This document shows positions 28,799 to 41,387 of a stretch of DNA of 64,000 nucleotides, in pieces (position 1 is the first letter of the stretch; the number at the start of each line of letters is the position of its first letter). The notes beneath the pieces are model-generated. The model made no database searches and was not told where the DNA came from. It was given only the letters and a program-made list of their open reading frames with translations. This stretch comes from Primula veris (lineage: Eukaryota > Streptophyta > Magnoliopsida > Ericales > Primulaceae): the NCBI GenBank assembly GCA_963682055.1, contig OY821746.1:6607992-6671991 (forward strand), read 5' to 3'. The position numbers were made by a program, and so were the translations under genes.

Positions 28799-28970
28799 GG
28801 TTGCAGACTGTTTCTCTCTCTAGAGGTTTTCTCCGCCGCTAGTGTTTTAAGTAAGAGATGAATTGAGGCTATTTATTTATTCATTCTCAATAAAACCCTA
28901 TTTCTCTGTTTATTTACTTTTTTATGGGCTTTGTTTTGCTTGGATATATTATGGGCTTAAGCCCAATAAC
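28799..28970 (-). promoter_or_regulatory. RPS8 promoter: telo-box and site II elements
   Basis: Upstream of the RPS8 start are AAACCCTA (28893-28900, telo-box) and three TGGGCY-type site II motifs: 28925-28930, 28952-28957 and the inverted 28960-28965, the last two forming a TGGGCTTAAGCCCA palindrome. Telo-box plus TCP-bound site II elements is the known architecture of plant ribosomal-protein promoters, so this supports both the start and co-regulation with other translation genes. The transcription start is not known. Confidence 0.7.
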
Positions 28971-30310
28971 GTTGTGGATCCATTTTTAGTTGAGTTTTAC
29001 TTTCGGGTTCTGGTTTTTCTTTTTAGGAAATTGTTAGGAGGTCCTAAAAGAGATATTTATTTAAGTTTTCATCTGTTTTTCAAAACACAAATTATCGACT
29101 CCTAGTTCTACGTTTAAATCAGCTCATTTCTCCTCGGAACTTCAAATTAGTTTTAGCTTATGTATATAAGTTTCGTCTGTTTTTAACGTATCCATATGTT
29201 TTTCAAATTATAAAGTATTGACTTCTATATACATGCAATTTTGTTGACGGATATAAGATGGAATGGTTATGACAGAGGAGAGAACGCATATGCAGAGAGA
29301 CGGAGATAAAGAGAGGAAACGACAAAATGAGCCTTATCGTAAATTTTAAAGAGCGATTATATGTTATGGTACAAAAACTTAAATAAGTTGTCATGTATGA
29401 ACTTGTGTTTGATATAAAATCAAAATTGGGACCGGTTAATTTTTCCTTTTTTTTACTGCTTTTTCCTTATCAATTTGATACATATTTTGTTTATAAGTGA
29501 TATTTTATCATATTGAATTGTTGTACACAAAAAATTGAAAATACACTAATATTATATATGAGGCGCAACTAAGAAATTTCACACGAACTATTTTGTCATT
29601 TAAATGTTTGACCCGCACTTAAAAGAAATTGCGTTTTGAAAACAACGCATGATTGTTTGTCTTTTAAATTGCTTATTTCGTCCCGACTTGATAAGGAATT
29701 TGTTTATAAGTAAAACCGTTTCATGTTTAAATTGTTGTACATGTTATTAAACTTATACCAATAGTGAATCTGAAGCATACCTATTTAAAAGTCAGATTTT
29801 TCACACATGCTATGAGATTTACATGTTTGAGATGCACCTAAAAAAAATTTGCCCTACAAACAACCAATTACGGAACTCTAATTTTTCCCCCGTAATTAGC
29901 GGATGTTGAAAAGCTAAAACTGATAAGAAAAAATTTGTGTTAAAAGATCGAGTTTTTTCTCAAGTATTGAGGATGCTACTAGTTCCGGTTCTAGAAACAA
30001 CCCATAATATTGTAGTTAATGTAGTACAATATGCTCTAATACCTATTTTGAAATTTCTAACATGTTGGGATCAAATTATTCATTTACTATTACCACAAAG
30101 GGGCGAATTATAGTAATATCAAACTTTAGTGTCAATATTTTTAATTAATAGTGTAAAACTGTGAAAACACTAATTAAATTTCAACTGCCTTCACTATTTT
30201 CAGTTATATATGTACCTTTTGATCTCTCTCTCTCTCTCTTATATCTGTACCGTAAAATTGAAAACCAAGTTCAGTTTATCAGTTACCACTTTTTTTTTTG
30301 TATTGAATTG
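28971..30310. other. Intergenic region, RPS8 to LOG-like gene (divergent promoters)
   Basis: AT-rich, no exon supported. A CT-rich tract at about 30220-30242 lies near the LOG-like start and may belong to its leader. A frame extends upstream of the chosen ATG to 30161 but resembles leader sequence. Confidence 0.5.
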
Positions 30311-32717
30311 ATGGGTTTTTCAGTTTCCAATTTGTTTAGTCCTCAAATTCTCACAAACAACACTCATAAAAACACTCAATATTTAGTATTTAGCACAGAG
30401 GTGAAATATTATAGCTTTATCAACTTACCAGTGCATAATATTGGTATGAAGAGAATTGTATCATGTAAATCACAAGAACCCTTTGAATTTCAACAGAGAA
30501 CTAGCCCCATTGAGGTTATTTATATATAAAATATGTATTATGTTTATATATGTATATATATACATATATGTAGGAATTGTGTGTTTATCACCTATGTTTT
30601 TAGATATAGGATGATTTTGATATTGTATTGTTTAATGGCAGATGATATTTTGAAGTACTTAAAAGGTTGTTTGTTTGCAACTTTTAATATGAACTTATCT
30701 GTTTTGTTATTTTTGTGTTGTAATAGCTCATTTAGTGAATGGAATAAGTGATTTTTTTTTAAGCAACTAACTGTTTTTTGCCTCAAATGGGTAGCTTATT
30801 TGTATAAAATCTGCGGCCAAACCAGACCTTAAACAATGAATTTGTTCACTGCAGTCCGTGGATTTTTTAGAATCATTCCGTACCGTACTTGAATTTTAGT
30901 GCTTGGAATTATTTGTCTTTCCGGTAATTTTGAGAAGATGTGAAATTTTCCTTTAATCTCAAACTGAGGGGAAACCGGAAGAATGAAGGTGCTTGTTTGA
31001 TAAATTAGAGAAATAACGCAGCTTGATATATAGTAGTTGTGAAGTGTTATTTTTTCCAGTAAGAAATGATTTAAATTACGGTTTTCAGTTCCACATTTTC
31101 GTTAAAGCTGCATCTTTTAGTATGATTGTGTTGAAAGAAGGATAAGACGTCTAAAAGCTTTACATGCGATGTGAATGCGCTTGTACTTTGCAATTCAAAG
31201 CAGAAATTGACATACTTTCTTGCCAAATATTTGTTCTTCCTTGAAAAAGGGAAAACTGTATGCTACTGAATGTCTTTAAAATTTATTGAACTAACATGAA
31301 TTTGAAAAAAATTAGGTGAAAAAAGAGATAGAATGCTGCTATGAGCTCATCCATAGGCTTGGCAGAGGAGTTGTGTATTTGGGTTCTTCTAGAATGGGAC
31401 CAAGTCATCCACATTACAACCAAGTGTTCGAATTGGGAAGAGATGTATGTTTCTCTCCCAAAATATATCGTCCATTCAATGCAATACGTATTTGGACATA
31501 GTATTTTTATGTGTACGTGTATACATACAGATTGCGAGTCTTTTGAATTGCACTTCCTGGTCCGGAGCAGGTCCAGGTCTTATGGATGCTGTCACCAAAG
31601 GTGCCATGCAAGCAGGAAAGCCAGTTGGCGGATTTAAGATCAGTAAAGAAGCTGGTGAATGGACAGCTACGAATTCTCATCCTTACCTCCCTTCTGAAGC
31701 TTATCTTACATGCCGGTACATAATATTTTCCCCAGAAATTTGATATTTTTACCATGATTGATTATTTCTTTAATTTAAATTTTAGTCTCTGGCTCCGGAT
31801 CTTTAATGCTTTGTACACCATCTTATCTGTTTTCTCAATCTCAGACATCAACCTATCATATTCTGTAATCGTTCATAAACCCAACATTATTTCTTAATCA
31901 GTACAAAAGTAATATTTTAGCATATCCTAGGTTATAATTCACCTATATGTTAGAATACAAAAGTGATTATAAAAGACGGTGTATCCTTGTATGTGTGACC
32001 AACAATGCGGTGCTTTGATTGTTCTCTTTATGGTAGTCGTTGGGTCAATATATAAATATAATTGAATAAAACCAAACGGTAATGAAACCTCGCCCTTTAA
32101 TTATAACAATCAACTTAGAGTGTTTTTTTTATACATCGGAATAACTTGAGAACTTTTCCAAGTTGGTCATTGTGCACTTCTTTTTTCCCAAATCTTAAGC
32201 CTTCTGTTGGAAAAGTCAATTATTTGATCGGTGTAAGCAAAGTGAAGGGTTAAAGTTGGATTGCCGATAATTGTACACAAATTAGAGTGTGTTTGATCAA
32301 TGATAATAATGAATGAAATGCAGGTTTTTCTCTGCAAGAAAGCATGGGTTAGTAGATTGCGTTGTTAGGAATAATAACTCAGATAGGACAGCTGTGGTCG
32401 CTTTACCGGGTGGTGTTGGCACTCTCGATGAAATGTTTGAAATATTAGCCCTAATTCAACTGCAAAGAATTGGATCAGAGTTCCGCATACCGTTTCTTTT
32501 GATGAACTATGACTCATTTTACACGAAATTGCTCGAATTTCTTGATGATTGTGCAAAATGGGAAGTTGTTGACAAGGGGGAGGTTTCTTCACTGTGGAAG
32601 GTGTGTGATACTAACTTGCAAGCTTTGGCCTACTTAGAAGAATTTTATGATATTCCTAGTGAAAATTATAGGCAAAAACTTGAATCTGAAAGTCTGTACG
32701 GATCTGTTTCATTGTGA
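30311..32717 (+). CDS. LOG / 'putative lysine decarboxylase' family protein, plastid-type N-terminus
   Basis: Exons 30311-30514, 31316-31444, 31531-31715 and 32324-32717 give 303 residues. Residues 1-65 are Ser/Asn-rich with few acidic residues, like a chloroplast transit peptide. The Rossmann-like LOG fold follows: YLGSSRMGPSHPHY, WSGAGPGLMDAVTKGA, SARKHGLVDCVVR and the nucleotide motif PGGVGTLDE. Canonical LOG enzymes release free cytokinin from cytokinin riboside monophosphates and carry PGGxGTxxE. This protein resembles the long Arabidopsis At1g50575 type rather than the short LOG1-LOG9 type, and the function of that group is not established to my knowledge. Despite the family name it is not expected to decarboxylate lysine. 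ATG 30311 is preferred over 30161, whose extension is hydrophobic leader-like sequence. Confidence 0.85.
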
Positions 32718-33508
32718 AATGCATAATTCATGTGGTTCCGTATTATTCCGTACGAGAAATTCTTGTACTCATTCTTCTAGAAGTGATTGTATGATTATTT
32801 TGAGAATTTTACTGTGATTTATAATTAGTGTTACTGTTGTATTCAAATGGTTCGAGATGTTGAGTTTTTAGTTTGAGCAGAACGTTCATAACAGTCTGCA
32901 TTGCATGCTATGTTTAAATGCATTTCTAGCTGTAAATATACGCCATTTTATATGGGGTACAGCTACTTGTGCCTGTATATTGTAGTGCTATACTAACAAA
33001 CACAAATCGCATACAGAAAAAACAACCCCAAAGTAGAGACAATCATAACAGGAGTTCTAAAAATTTGGAAGATAACATAATGCTTTCTAGGAAAGTACGA
33101 GAACCATTTGCGAAGAGGATTTATATCCTAGATGGACTGCAAAAGTTATTAATCTGCATTCAGCAATGCAGTGGGTTATCCATAACAAGAAACAACTGCA
33201 CCTATAACATTTATTTTTTCTTGTTCAATAGATGAGTGGCAGCATTCGTCAAGAATCACGTCGATCGAAAACACACGCAATAAGTTTACTGATCAGAAAC
33301 GCTCATAAAAGAACACGATAAATTTCATAAACCAGGAGTCAGTTTATTTTTAATATCAGCTACAACCAAATTAAAACAAAAAATAAGCTTTCAGAAGAAG
33401 CAAAAAAAAAACATTCATGTCCAATAATGAGTACTTTCAATGCCAGACCCAAGAAGGGTCTAGTCTATGGTGCGCACTAGTTTCAAACTTATCCATTGCC
33501 ATTATCAC
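32718..33508. other. Intergenic region between convergent LOG-like and kinesin genes
   Basis: 3' untranslated sequence of both genes; no additional feature seen. Confidence 0.5.
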
Positions 33509-36500
33509 TCAGTAATGGTGTTGATAAATGGCACCAAATTCTGCTCTCCATGCCTCGTCATCATCATAAGTTTGAGCAGAATCGTGAGTAGCCGCCATGT
33601 CAGATGAGTCATCTCTATAGAGAGATCTCAGTGCAGATTCGGGTAATCGGCTCTCTGCTAGGTACTGTTTCATTGTTGTCATCTCCATCTTGTGCTTTCT
33701 TTTCTGCTTCTCTACCTGATTCCTTAGTTTCTCATTTTCTTCATTTATCCTTGTAGCATTATCCTGAAACAAATGGAAAACAAAAACATGGACAGTAAGA
33801 AATATTGATTCCAACCTAGATTTTGCTGTACTGAAATCTATCATTCTACTGTATCATTGTTTAAATACGAGAAATCTGTGTGACTATGTCCACTACTTCG
33901 ATAATATATAATATAATTCAATCTTCATAAAGAAACAGCATATATAGGGTTCGTTTAGTAGCAGAGTTTAAGCAATTAAACTGATTTGGTTATAAAGAGA
34001 AAAAAAGCTTAGGTTCATCATCCCTCAGACTTGAGAATTTAGCAAGAAATATTGATCCCTTCCAAATTTTGTGTACTAAAGTAACCACCTGTGCATCTCA
34101 TCTTAAATTTTCTGTACTAAAGTAACCCACAATGGTTAAAATGACTGAGAAACCCGGATGAGATATAAAGTCTTAATATCCAATATTAATAAGAAACGGC
34201 ATATAAATGGGCTCATTTATTTGCAGATTTTAAGCAAATAAGCTGACTTTTTTTATGAAGAGAAAACAGTTAGGTTAAGGGCTTTTAATTTTGTTGCAGC
34301 TATTTTCCGATCAGAAAAAAGCTAGATGCACCCAGCTTTAAGCTGATCAACAAATGCATTTCTACATTTAAGGAGAACGACAGCAAAGCGAGCTTAAAAT
34401 ATACAACAAAACAAGGCCAGATTAAGGAAGTATGAAATGTAACATAAATTGACTTTTGAAACGAAATTTAAACTAAAAAGCACATACGTATTAATCTATG
34501 AGAAGAAAACAAGCCTGAAAAAGATGTTATATAGTTTATACCTCTGCGAGTGAAGCTGTTTCTTCAGCTTCTCTCAGCCTGACAAGGACCTCTCCAGCAG
34601 TGTGAACAGCTTCAGCTGTATCCCTAAGTTGGATTTTAAGGCTTCTGTTCTCTCTCCTCAATAACTCCATCTCTTTGGCCCTCGCCACTCTCATGCCAGA
34701 AAGTTCAGCCGCCATAGACTTGGCAAACCGGGAGCCACCTTTCTTTCCACCGGCTTTCGAAGCAGCCTTTTTAATATCTGCTATCCCTTGCATTATCAAC
34801 CTATGCTTTTCAAATAATTCGTTATATTTCTCTTGTAAATCGGCATAATGTTCAACCATACGAGCATGACCAAGTACAGATCTGTGAAGTGCATCGTCCA
34901 ACTCCTCGGTGCATTTCTTCTCTAACCTCAATTCCATCTCTACCTTTTCTGCACGCTGACGGTTATTTTCGAGGTCGATTCTCAAATCATCAGTTAGCGA
35001 AATCCAGTCGCTTTCCATTTCCATCCATTTTTCTCGTTCTTCCTCAAACTCCTTCTCGTTGTTAAATTGAGCAAATGTGGCACTTTTTCGTAGCTGCATT
35101 GATTTCGATAGCAAAGACGATCTACGTACATCTCGAGAAATCCTAGAAGGTACACTAGTTATCGACTGTAACTTGCTTTTTAAAGTTTCGATTTCGTTCA
35201 GAAGTGCTTCTTTCTCGTTGGCATCAAATAATGATTCCTTCTGATCACTATCCATCTCTTCCATGATTTCTTTTATTTCATAATTTTCTTTAACGAGTTT
35301 CTGCTCGTCGTGCTCGACATCATCCCATCTCAAAAGCTGTAAAAAACCAACAGGAAAGATTAGACCAAGAAATCAAAGTCAAAACAATAGCTTTGTTTCA
35401 TAAGTGTTTTTTGCATTTTCTTTAATTTCGTACCCGATCAATTCTTGTTATATAGTACCAATAGAAATCAGAATGACTGCTTTGTTTATTAGTGCTTTGA
35501 ACTTTTTATATTACCCTCCAATTTTATTTTTTTTATTCTTTTCGTCCCGTATCCAATCAAGATAGCAAGGTTCCCAAGTAGTATACAATATATGATAAAA
35601 AGAGACAAACCTTCCTCTCTTCCACAGTTAAATTTTGATCATTGATTCCATTTAAGCTACTTTTCTTGGTGTGCTCAGCCACCTGAAAATATACACTCGC
35701 CCATTTAAGCAAAATGATGGTAACTTTTTTAATGAAGTTATAGAGGAAAGTATTAGTACCATATTGCTTAGCTGCTCAATTTTCGCTGCTTGTTCTTGGC
35801 AAAACTTTTGAAGCACCGTTTCCCTCTCAATGGCTTGAGCCAACTCCTCTTCAAAATTCTGTAAATACAAGTACATAGGTAAATAACTATAATCACTGAT
35901 GCAACTTTTTTATCTTCCAACACGTTAACAATATGAATCTAGACATACTTTGGGCACTTGAACAGCTGATCCATTCGATTTCCCATCATCATCTACGACT
36001 ACCATCTCATTGGACCCACTAAACTCAATTGCTCTCCTACATGAAGAACATAGGGAGGAACCAGATTTTTCTTCTGGTAGTGTTTGAACAGAAGCATTAG
36101 CTTTATCGGCTGTTAAACACTGCTTTAATGCCAAATGCTCAAAAGAAAATGCAACAGAAGGATCATTTGAAGCCGAATTCTTTTGGTGAGAGTCAATAAT
36201 CTGTAAGCCTCTTTGTAAACTAGCAGCTAAAGACTCTGTGGGACCTGGAAATACACTGCTCAACATTAAGGACGATCTAATAAGATCACTTCTTTTACGC
36301 GATTGACGAAACGAATTTAATTCCAAATTAGAACTCTCATGTACAATATCATGATTTTCGAGATGAGTCGATGCAAAAGTTATGCTTTTTCTGTTTTTAT
36401 TTCCAATTTTTGGGGACTCTGAAAAGGTTGGATCTTTAAGAAGTGGAGAATAATGAGACAAGCTAATCGACAAGTTATTCTCTATTAATTCTGAAATCTC

Positions 36501-39500
36501 TTTTTGCTGGTCTGTCTGATTTTTTCCCAAACTAATTATATCCATTTCACTATCGTCCATACAACTTCCAAAATCTTCGCTTGCCAAATCTGTGTCCGAT
36601 TCTTCTTCAACGGATATAAAAGTATCTGGTTTATCCTTTTCGCCATAACTTTCCAATTGAAGTCGAAGTTCATGAACATCTTCCTCATTAGCATTCATTT
36701 TCTCAGTTGTTTCATTTTCTATGCTAGGTAAAATTACGGAGCGATTGAGGCTCAACCTCAGCAGATTCAAACTTCCTCGTACACTTCTAACATCAGAGTA
36801 CCCAAAATTGCTTCCAGTTGAATAAGAAACATTTGATTTTGCTTTAATAAGCTCTTCCTGAAAGTAAAAACAATACGCTGTCTTCATTTTTAATTTATAG
36901 ATCGTAAAACATAATCTGCAAAAGTCTATGTAGTTGTGTACCTTCAGTTGGCGAATTTGATTGCTCAGATCATTAACGTCATCCTCTGAAATTTCGTTTA
37001 TTACTGGCTCATTCTCTACCAATTTTGCTCGTTGCCCGAATCTGAGAGTGCTTAGCGTTTCACAGCTACTCCTAATAATTCAAGAAAGACAATTAGTTCA
37101 TCGTCATACTACGTACATTTTTGAAAAACCAAACGATGTGTTATCTGAAAAATCACTCATACTTGTTGTCTGGAGAGATTGAGCATATAACCGAGAGCTT
37201 AGCATTTCCACCAAGTGATTCTTTCAGCAAATGAGTCAACTTGGACCTTGTATAACAAATGTCCTCTAGTTTTTTAGATGAAGTACCATCAGCAAGAATG
37301 TTTACCAAGTGCCTGCGTCAATCAAATGTTAAATTGATACATTACACTGCTAAAAGTTTTCATCTTTTGTTTGGTAGACAATCAGTTGTTTTTCTGTTCA
37401 TAGAACTACTCATTCTATAAGAAACATCTATTTTCTTAAAAGAAGTTCCTTCAGTAAGAATTATTTACCAGGAGCCTTACATCAATCAAATGTTAAGCAA
37501 AACAATTCCACTACTGTCTACTACAAGTTTTTATCTTACATTTTACTAATAAACAATCAGTTGTTTTTCTGTTCATAGAGTCTCACTGTAGAAAACATAC
37601 GTCTTCTACATTTTTAGAAGAAGTTCCTTCAGGAAGAATATTTACCAAGTGCCTGCATCAGTCAAATCTTTCGAACACTACTATAAGTTTTCATCTTTCG
37701 TTAATAGTCATGTAGTTCTTTTTTCTGTTCACAGCTCCTACTCATTGGGATCTAATGTTGAATTATACAAAGCAATGATAAAAATGAAAGTGGCAACCAC
37801 AATATTATTATGTAAATACCCTAAGTGAGACAGGGACTTCTTCACATTCTTTTCCTCCCTTGCACATTGTCTTTCAACGTTATCAAGTTTGTTTCTCTCT
37901 AGTCCAGCCAGATCAACAAGGGTAATTCTGCTTGTCTTTGAACTGCCAAAACATTTTGATGATGTTCCCTGCAAGCATTCGAAGAACATAAACCACATTG
38001 CACAATGAAATGTTATATACGGGATCTCAAAGGTCAATAATATGACATATTCTCAAAGAACATTCTAAATTAAGGAAATTCCTTGATGGTGTTAATTACA
38101 ATAAAAATAAAATGATATCTTAAACACAAGACCAAAAAATTTAAAAATCATTAAAAAAAACTTTCTTTAAGATAAACCTAAAAAAAATCATGACAAAACA
38201 TAAGACATTTACTATGCTATACCTTACACCAGGAATCAATGATGCATGTAAACACAATATGAGATCTCGAACTTTTTGAATTAATTGTGGTTGCTCCAAC
38301 CTTTCTACTTGATAGTCCCTGTAAGTCAGTCAGATTTCAAAATTACCTGGCATGAATTGTATGCACAAAATAATGACACAGTGCACAGAAGCTAAGTGAA
38401 AATTGCATCCATAATTACCTTGATTAGAATTTGAGAGATATCTTCATAACTGTTCACATATTCCTCTGTCAAGTTTTCAACATAAAAACCATGTTTGGCA
38501 TCATCCTTTATCTGCAGTAGTTGAAATATACACATCATTCAAACACTTGGAAGGTATAAACTGCATTTTAATAGATGAAGAGGGAGATAGAATTTTCCAC
38601 CTCTAAGTTTCGCTGCATTGGATCGAGTAAATCTCCAATCTGTTCATTGTATATCTGCAACAAATATCATATCAGAAAACAGCACGCACTCGTATTGTCG
38701 TGTTACAATTCATAATCCAAATTTCTCAAAAATTAAGAAGAAGGACGCTAACCTCAAGGAATGAGCAACGACATTGGTAATTTATCTGTTTATCTTCTGA
38801 GTTCTCTTGTTCCTAAAAAATATTTAATTAAGTAAACAACAAAATTATCAAACATAAAGTACCTAGTACGACACATCTCATGATATAAAGTAAGTGCATA
38901 CTCGTTGAATCTCAGAAAACAGCATCTGGAAGATGCGCGGAACAATTCCCTGGTCACAGTTGACTTCCTGACTGTCAACCATTGCGCTTGGCGGACCCCA
39001 CATCGTGTAAGTCTTGCCACTTCCAGTCTACGAATAAGAAACTCATAAATAGTTATACACAAGTGTAAATATGCAAAATTAAAACCAGCACTTATGCACT
39101 AAAAGTACCTGCCCATATGCCAGAATTGATGTGTTGTAACCCGCTAATGCATTTTTAACCGAAGGAACTCCAACCAATTGGAATACATCGTCCTGATAGA
39201 AAAAGAAGCCATTAATTTAGTCGTATTTGCGCTTCTGTCTTTGTAAATTCGATTAGTCAATCTAAATATAAGAAAGCTAGAAGTAGAAAAGTAAAGATAA
39301 TAACCTGGCTTGACTTTGAGTCAAGAACCGAGTCAAAAGTTAACCTTCTATCCCCAAGAGCTACCGAATCAGTAGAGACCTTCTTGAGATCTCCTTCTCT
39401 TTCATGGCTATTAGCTGGCCTAATCCTTACAACAACCTAACAAACATATGCACACACACTATTACAGTACATATTAATAACATAACCCCTCTAAACTGGG

Positions 39501-40580
39501 CTTGATTTAAGGACACATCCAATGAATAATTTGAAGTAATGTTATTATTCAAAATCTAAGCAAATTAACACCATCATATATAACATAACCCTCTTAAGGA
39601 CTCTACGGAATTTAGGACGAAATTTAATAAAAAGTTGCTTAACTGAATAGATTACAACTTTAGTCATTGGCAACAAATTCGAAAATAACTTCCGTCCATC
39701 TTCAGCATATAAAAATCTAAAGAAGTAAGAAATTTAGCTAATAAAAATATGTAATAATTTCACTTGTCTCACCAAATCTAGTGTTAAATCTACTACAATC
39801 TAGAATTATTATTATTTTCCTTTCTCCTTTACAACTTTCTAAATAAGCAACGATTTTTTTTTAGTTTTCATCAACCCATCTTCAATAACTATTAAAACCC
39901 AAATCATATTTACAAATTTAGTTGAATAGACAATTTCACAATCTTGTGACGAGTCTACAAAAACAAAACTAAATTTCAATCCCAGTTTATTTACAAAAAC
40001 TTGAGCAAAAACAACCCTAAAGTCCTATAGAAGATTTAAACATTTTAACTAAAAACCCTAAATCAGTCAATCCTAAACCAGGTTAAATTTAGTTATAAAA
40101 AGTAATAAATTCCACATTTTCCCCAACAGATCCAACACATTGCAGCAATAAGAACCTGAACCAGATTCAAATATCTACAAAATCAACAAAAATATGCCTT
40201 GTCACAACAACAACAACAACAAAAAAACCACAATACAAAAACTAAGCATCTAAAATACACCAATTAACTAAAGGTATCACCTTAACCGACGGATCTGAAG
40301 AGGGAGCATCTGAACTATCACAAATCACCGATTCATCGACTTGTTTGGGCGTAATCTTAGTCAATTGCTTAGTAATCGAAGGGGGAAGAGTCTCTTTTGG
40401 GTCGATTTGGATGTTTTGATCAATCGGTGGTGTGTTTTCGCAATTAGCGTTAAGTTTGGAGGAGCGAGTGTGAGAGAGTAAGCTGTTCATGTTTTTTTTG
40501 TGCTTATTTGTTAGTGATTTTGGGATGAGGTTTCGTAGAGACGAGGATGTTAAGGTTCCTAGAAATCGATTCTCGGACAT
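33509..40580 (-). CDS. KIN12F: KIN-12 family kinesin (KIN12F-like)
   Basis: Sixteen minus-strand exons: 40580-40281, 39436-39305, 39192-39109, 39027-38902, 38812-38753, 38654-38601, 38511-38419, 38318-38223, 37968-37820, 37312-37163, 37071-36942, 36857-35949, 35858-35760, 35682-35611, 35336-34542, 33763-33509. They give 1167 residues with consistent phases. The motor domain starts at about residue 100 (VVVRIRP), has P-loop [14 protein letters not shown], switch I NSKSSRSH, switch II VDLAGLE (Ser usual at the Leu) and [17 protein letters not shown] coiled-coil stalk rich in E/K/L heptads follows. KIN-12 motors act at the phragmoplast or preprophase band in dividing plant cells. Subgroup F is inferred from length (Arabidopsis KIN12F about 1114) and from synteny, and is less sure than the KIN-12 call. 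Confidence 0.85.
37406..37737 (-). pseudogene. Two duplicated partial copies of kinesin exon 10 inside intron 9
   Basis: Reading the minus strand, the start of exon 10 (37312 downward, [18 protein letters not shown]) is preceded by two tandem duplicates. The copy starting at 37652 keeps an AG acceptor and encodes [19 protein letters not shown], then a stop. The copy starting near 37477 is more decayed (lost frame). Each unit of about 160-175 bp also repeats the flanking intron sequence, including CAATCAGTTGTTTTTCTGTTC on the plus strand. Use of the intact upstream acceptor would end the protein inside the motor domain. Confidence 0.75.
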
Positions 40581-40729
40581 TTTTGTATATGTAAATATAT
40601 ATCTGTATATAAATATAAATATATATAGAGAGAGAAATAGAGAGATGAATATGGTGAAGAAGAAAAGTGTGTTTTTGAATGAGAAAATTAAACTTTTTTT
40701 TTATTTCAAAAGAAAAAAGAATGAGAAGA

Positions 40730-40740
40730 TGACCGTTGGA
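40730..40740 (-). promoter_or_regulatory. MSA element (MYB3R site) of the kinesin gene
   Basis: The minus strand reads TCCAACGGTCA, a perfect match to the mitosis-specific activator consensus YCYAACGGYYA, about 150 bp upstream of the kinesin start codon. MSA elements drive G2/M expression of plant cytokinesis genes through MYB3R factors, which fits a KIN-12 motor. Confidence 0.7.
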
Positions 40741-41049
40741 AAATATATGAGATTTATTTGTAGCTTTTGGAGTTCGAAATTTTGAAAAAACTTTTACCAA
40801 GAAATGACGTATCTACCCTTTGTTATTTTTTGTTTTCCAGGTAACATGGTTTTTTAATTATTTATTTAATAAACTCACTCTTACAATATCAAAAATTCAT
40901 GACAGATTTTTTTATTTGAAGTTTAGATTTTTTATTTAAAAGGTAATTAGTGTTTAGACAGACATATTATTTGACTTTAAAATTCATGTTTTTATGCCAA
41001 AAACTTTATAAAAAATTGAAATTTCGAACATGTTTTTTTATAAAGGCAG

Positions 41050-41387
41050 AGGTATGAATATCAACTTAAAACATCAATTTGTATATTTTTTTTGCAAAAA
41101 ATGCTCCAAATCAATATTTGATTCATGCAAATGTTCATGGTTTCACGACGGAAACACAAATATGCGTATTGTTTTTTTTTTCCGAGATGTATAATGACAT
41201 GTTTTGAATTTTTAAAGTTTACCATAATTTTCAAAACATGTCATTATACATGTCGGAAAAAAAACAATACGCATATTTGTGTTCTCGTCGTGAAACCGTG
41301 ACGATTTGTATTAATTAAATTTTTATTTGAAACGTTTTTATAAAAAAAAAATTCAAATTAATGTCTAAGTTGATATATATATAACCT
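41050..41387. repeat. Large near-perfect foldback element
   Basis: The arms pair over about 160 bp each around a centre near 41213. The inner arms (about 41122-41205 and 41229-41310) are almost exact inverted repeats, containing AACACAAATATGCGTATTG... and its complement, and ACATGTCATTATACATG-type blocks. The outer arms (AGGTATGAATATCAACTTA against the complement of TAAGTTGATATATATATAACCT) are looser. It is a MITE-like palindrome whose transcript would form a long hairpin. Confidence 0.8.

Noticed and set aside
30161..30310. Upstream start for the LOG-like protein
   Set aside because: The extension is hydrophobic, CT-rich leader sequence (a CT microsatellite in frame) and the next ATG gives a normal transit-type N-terminus.
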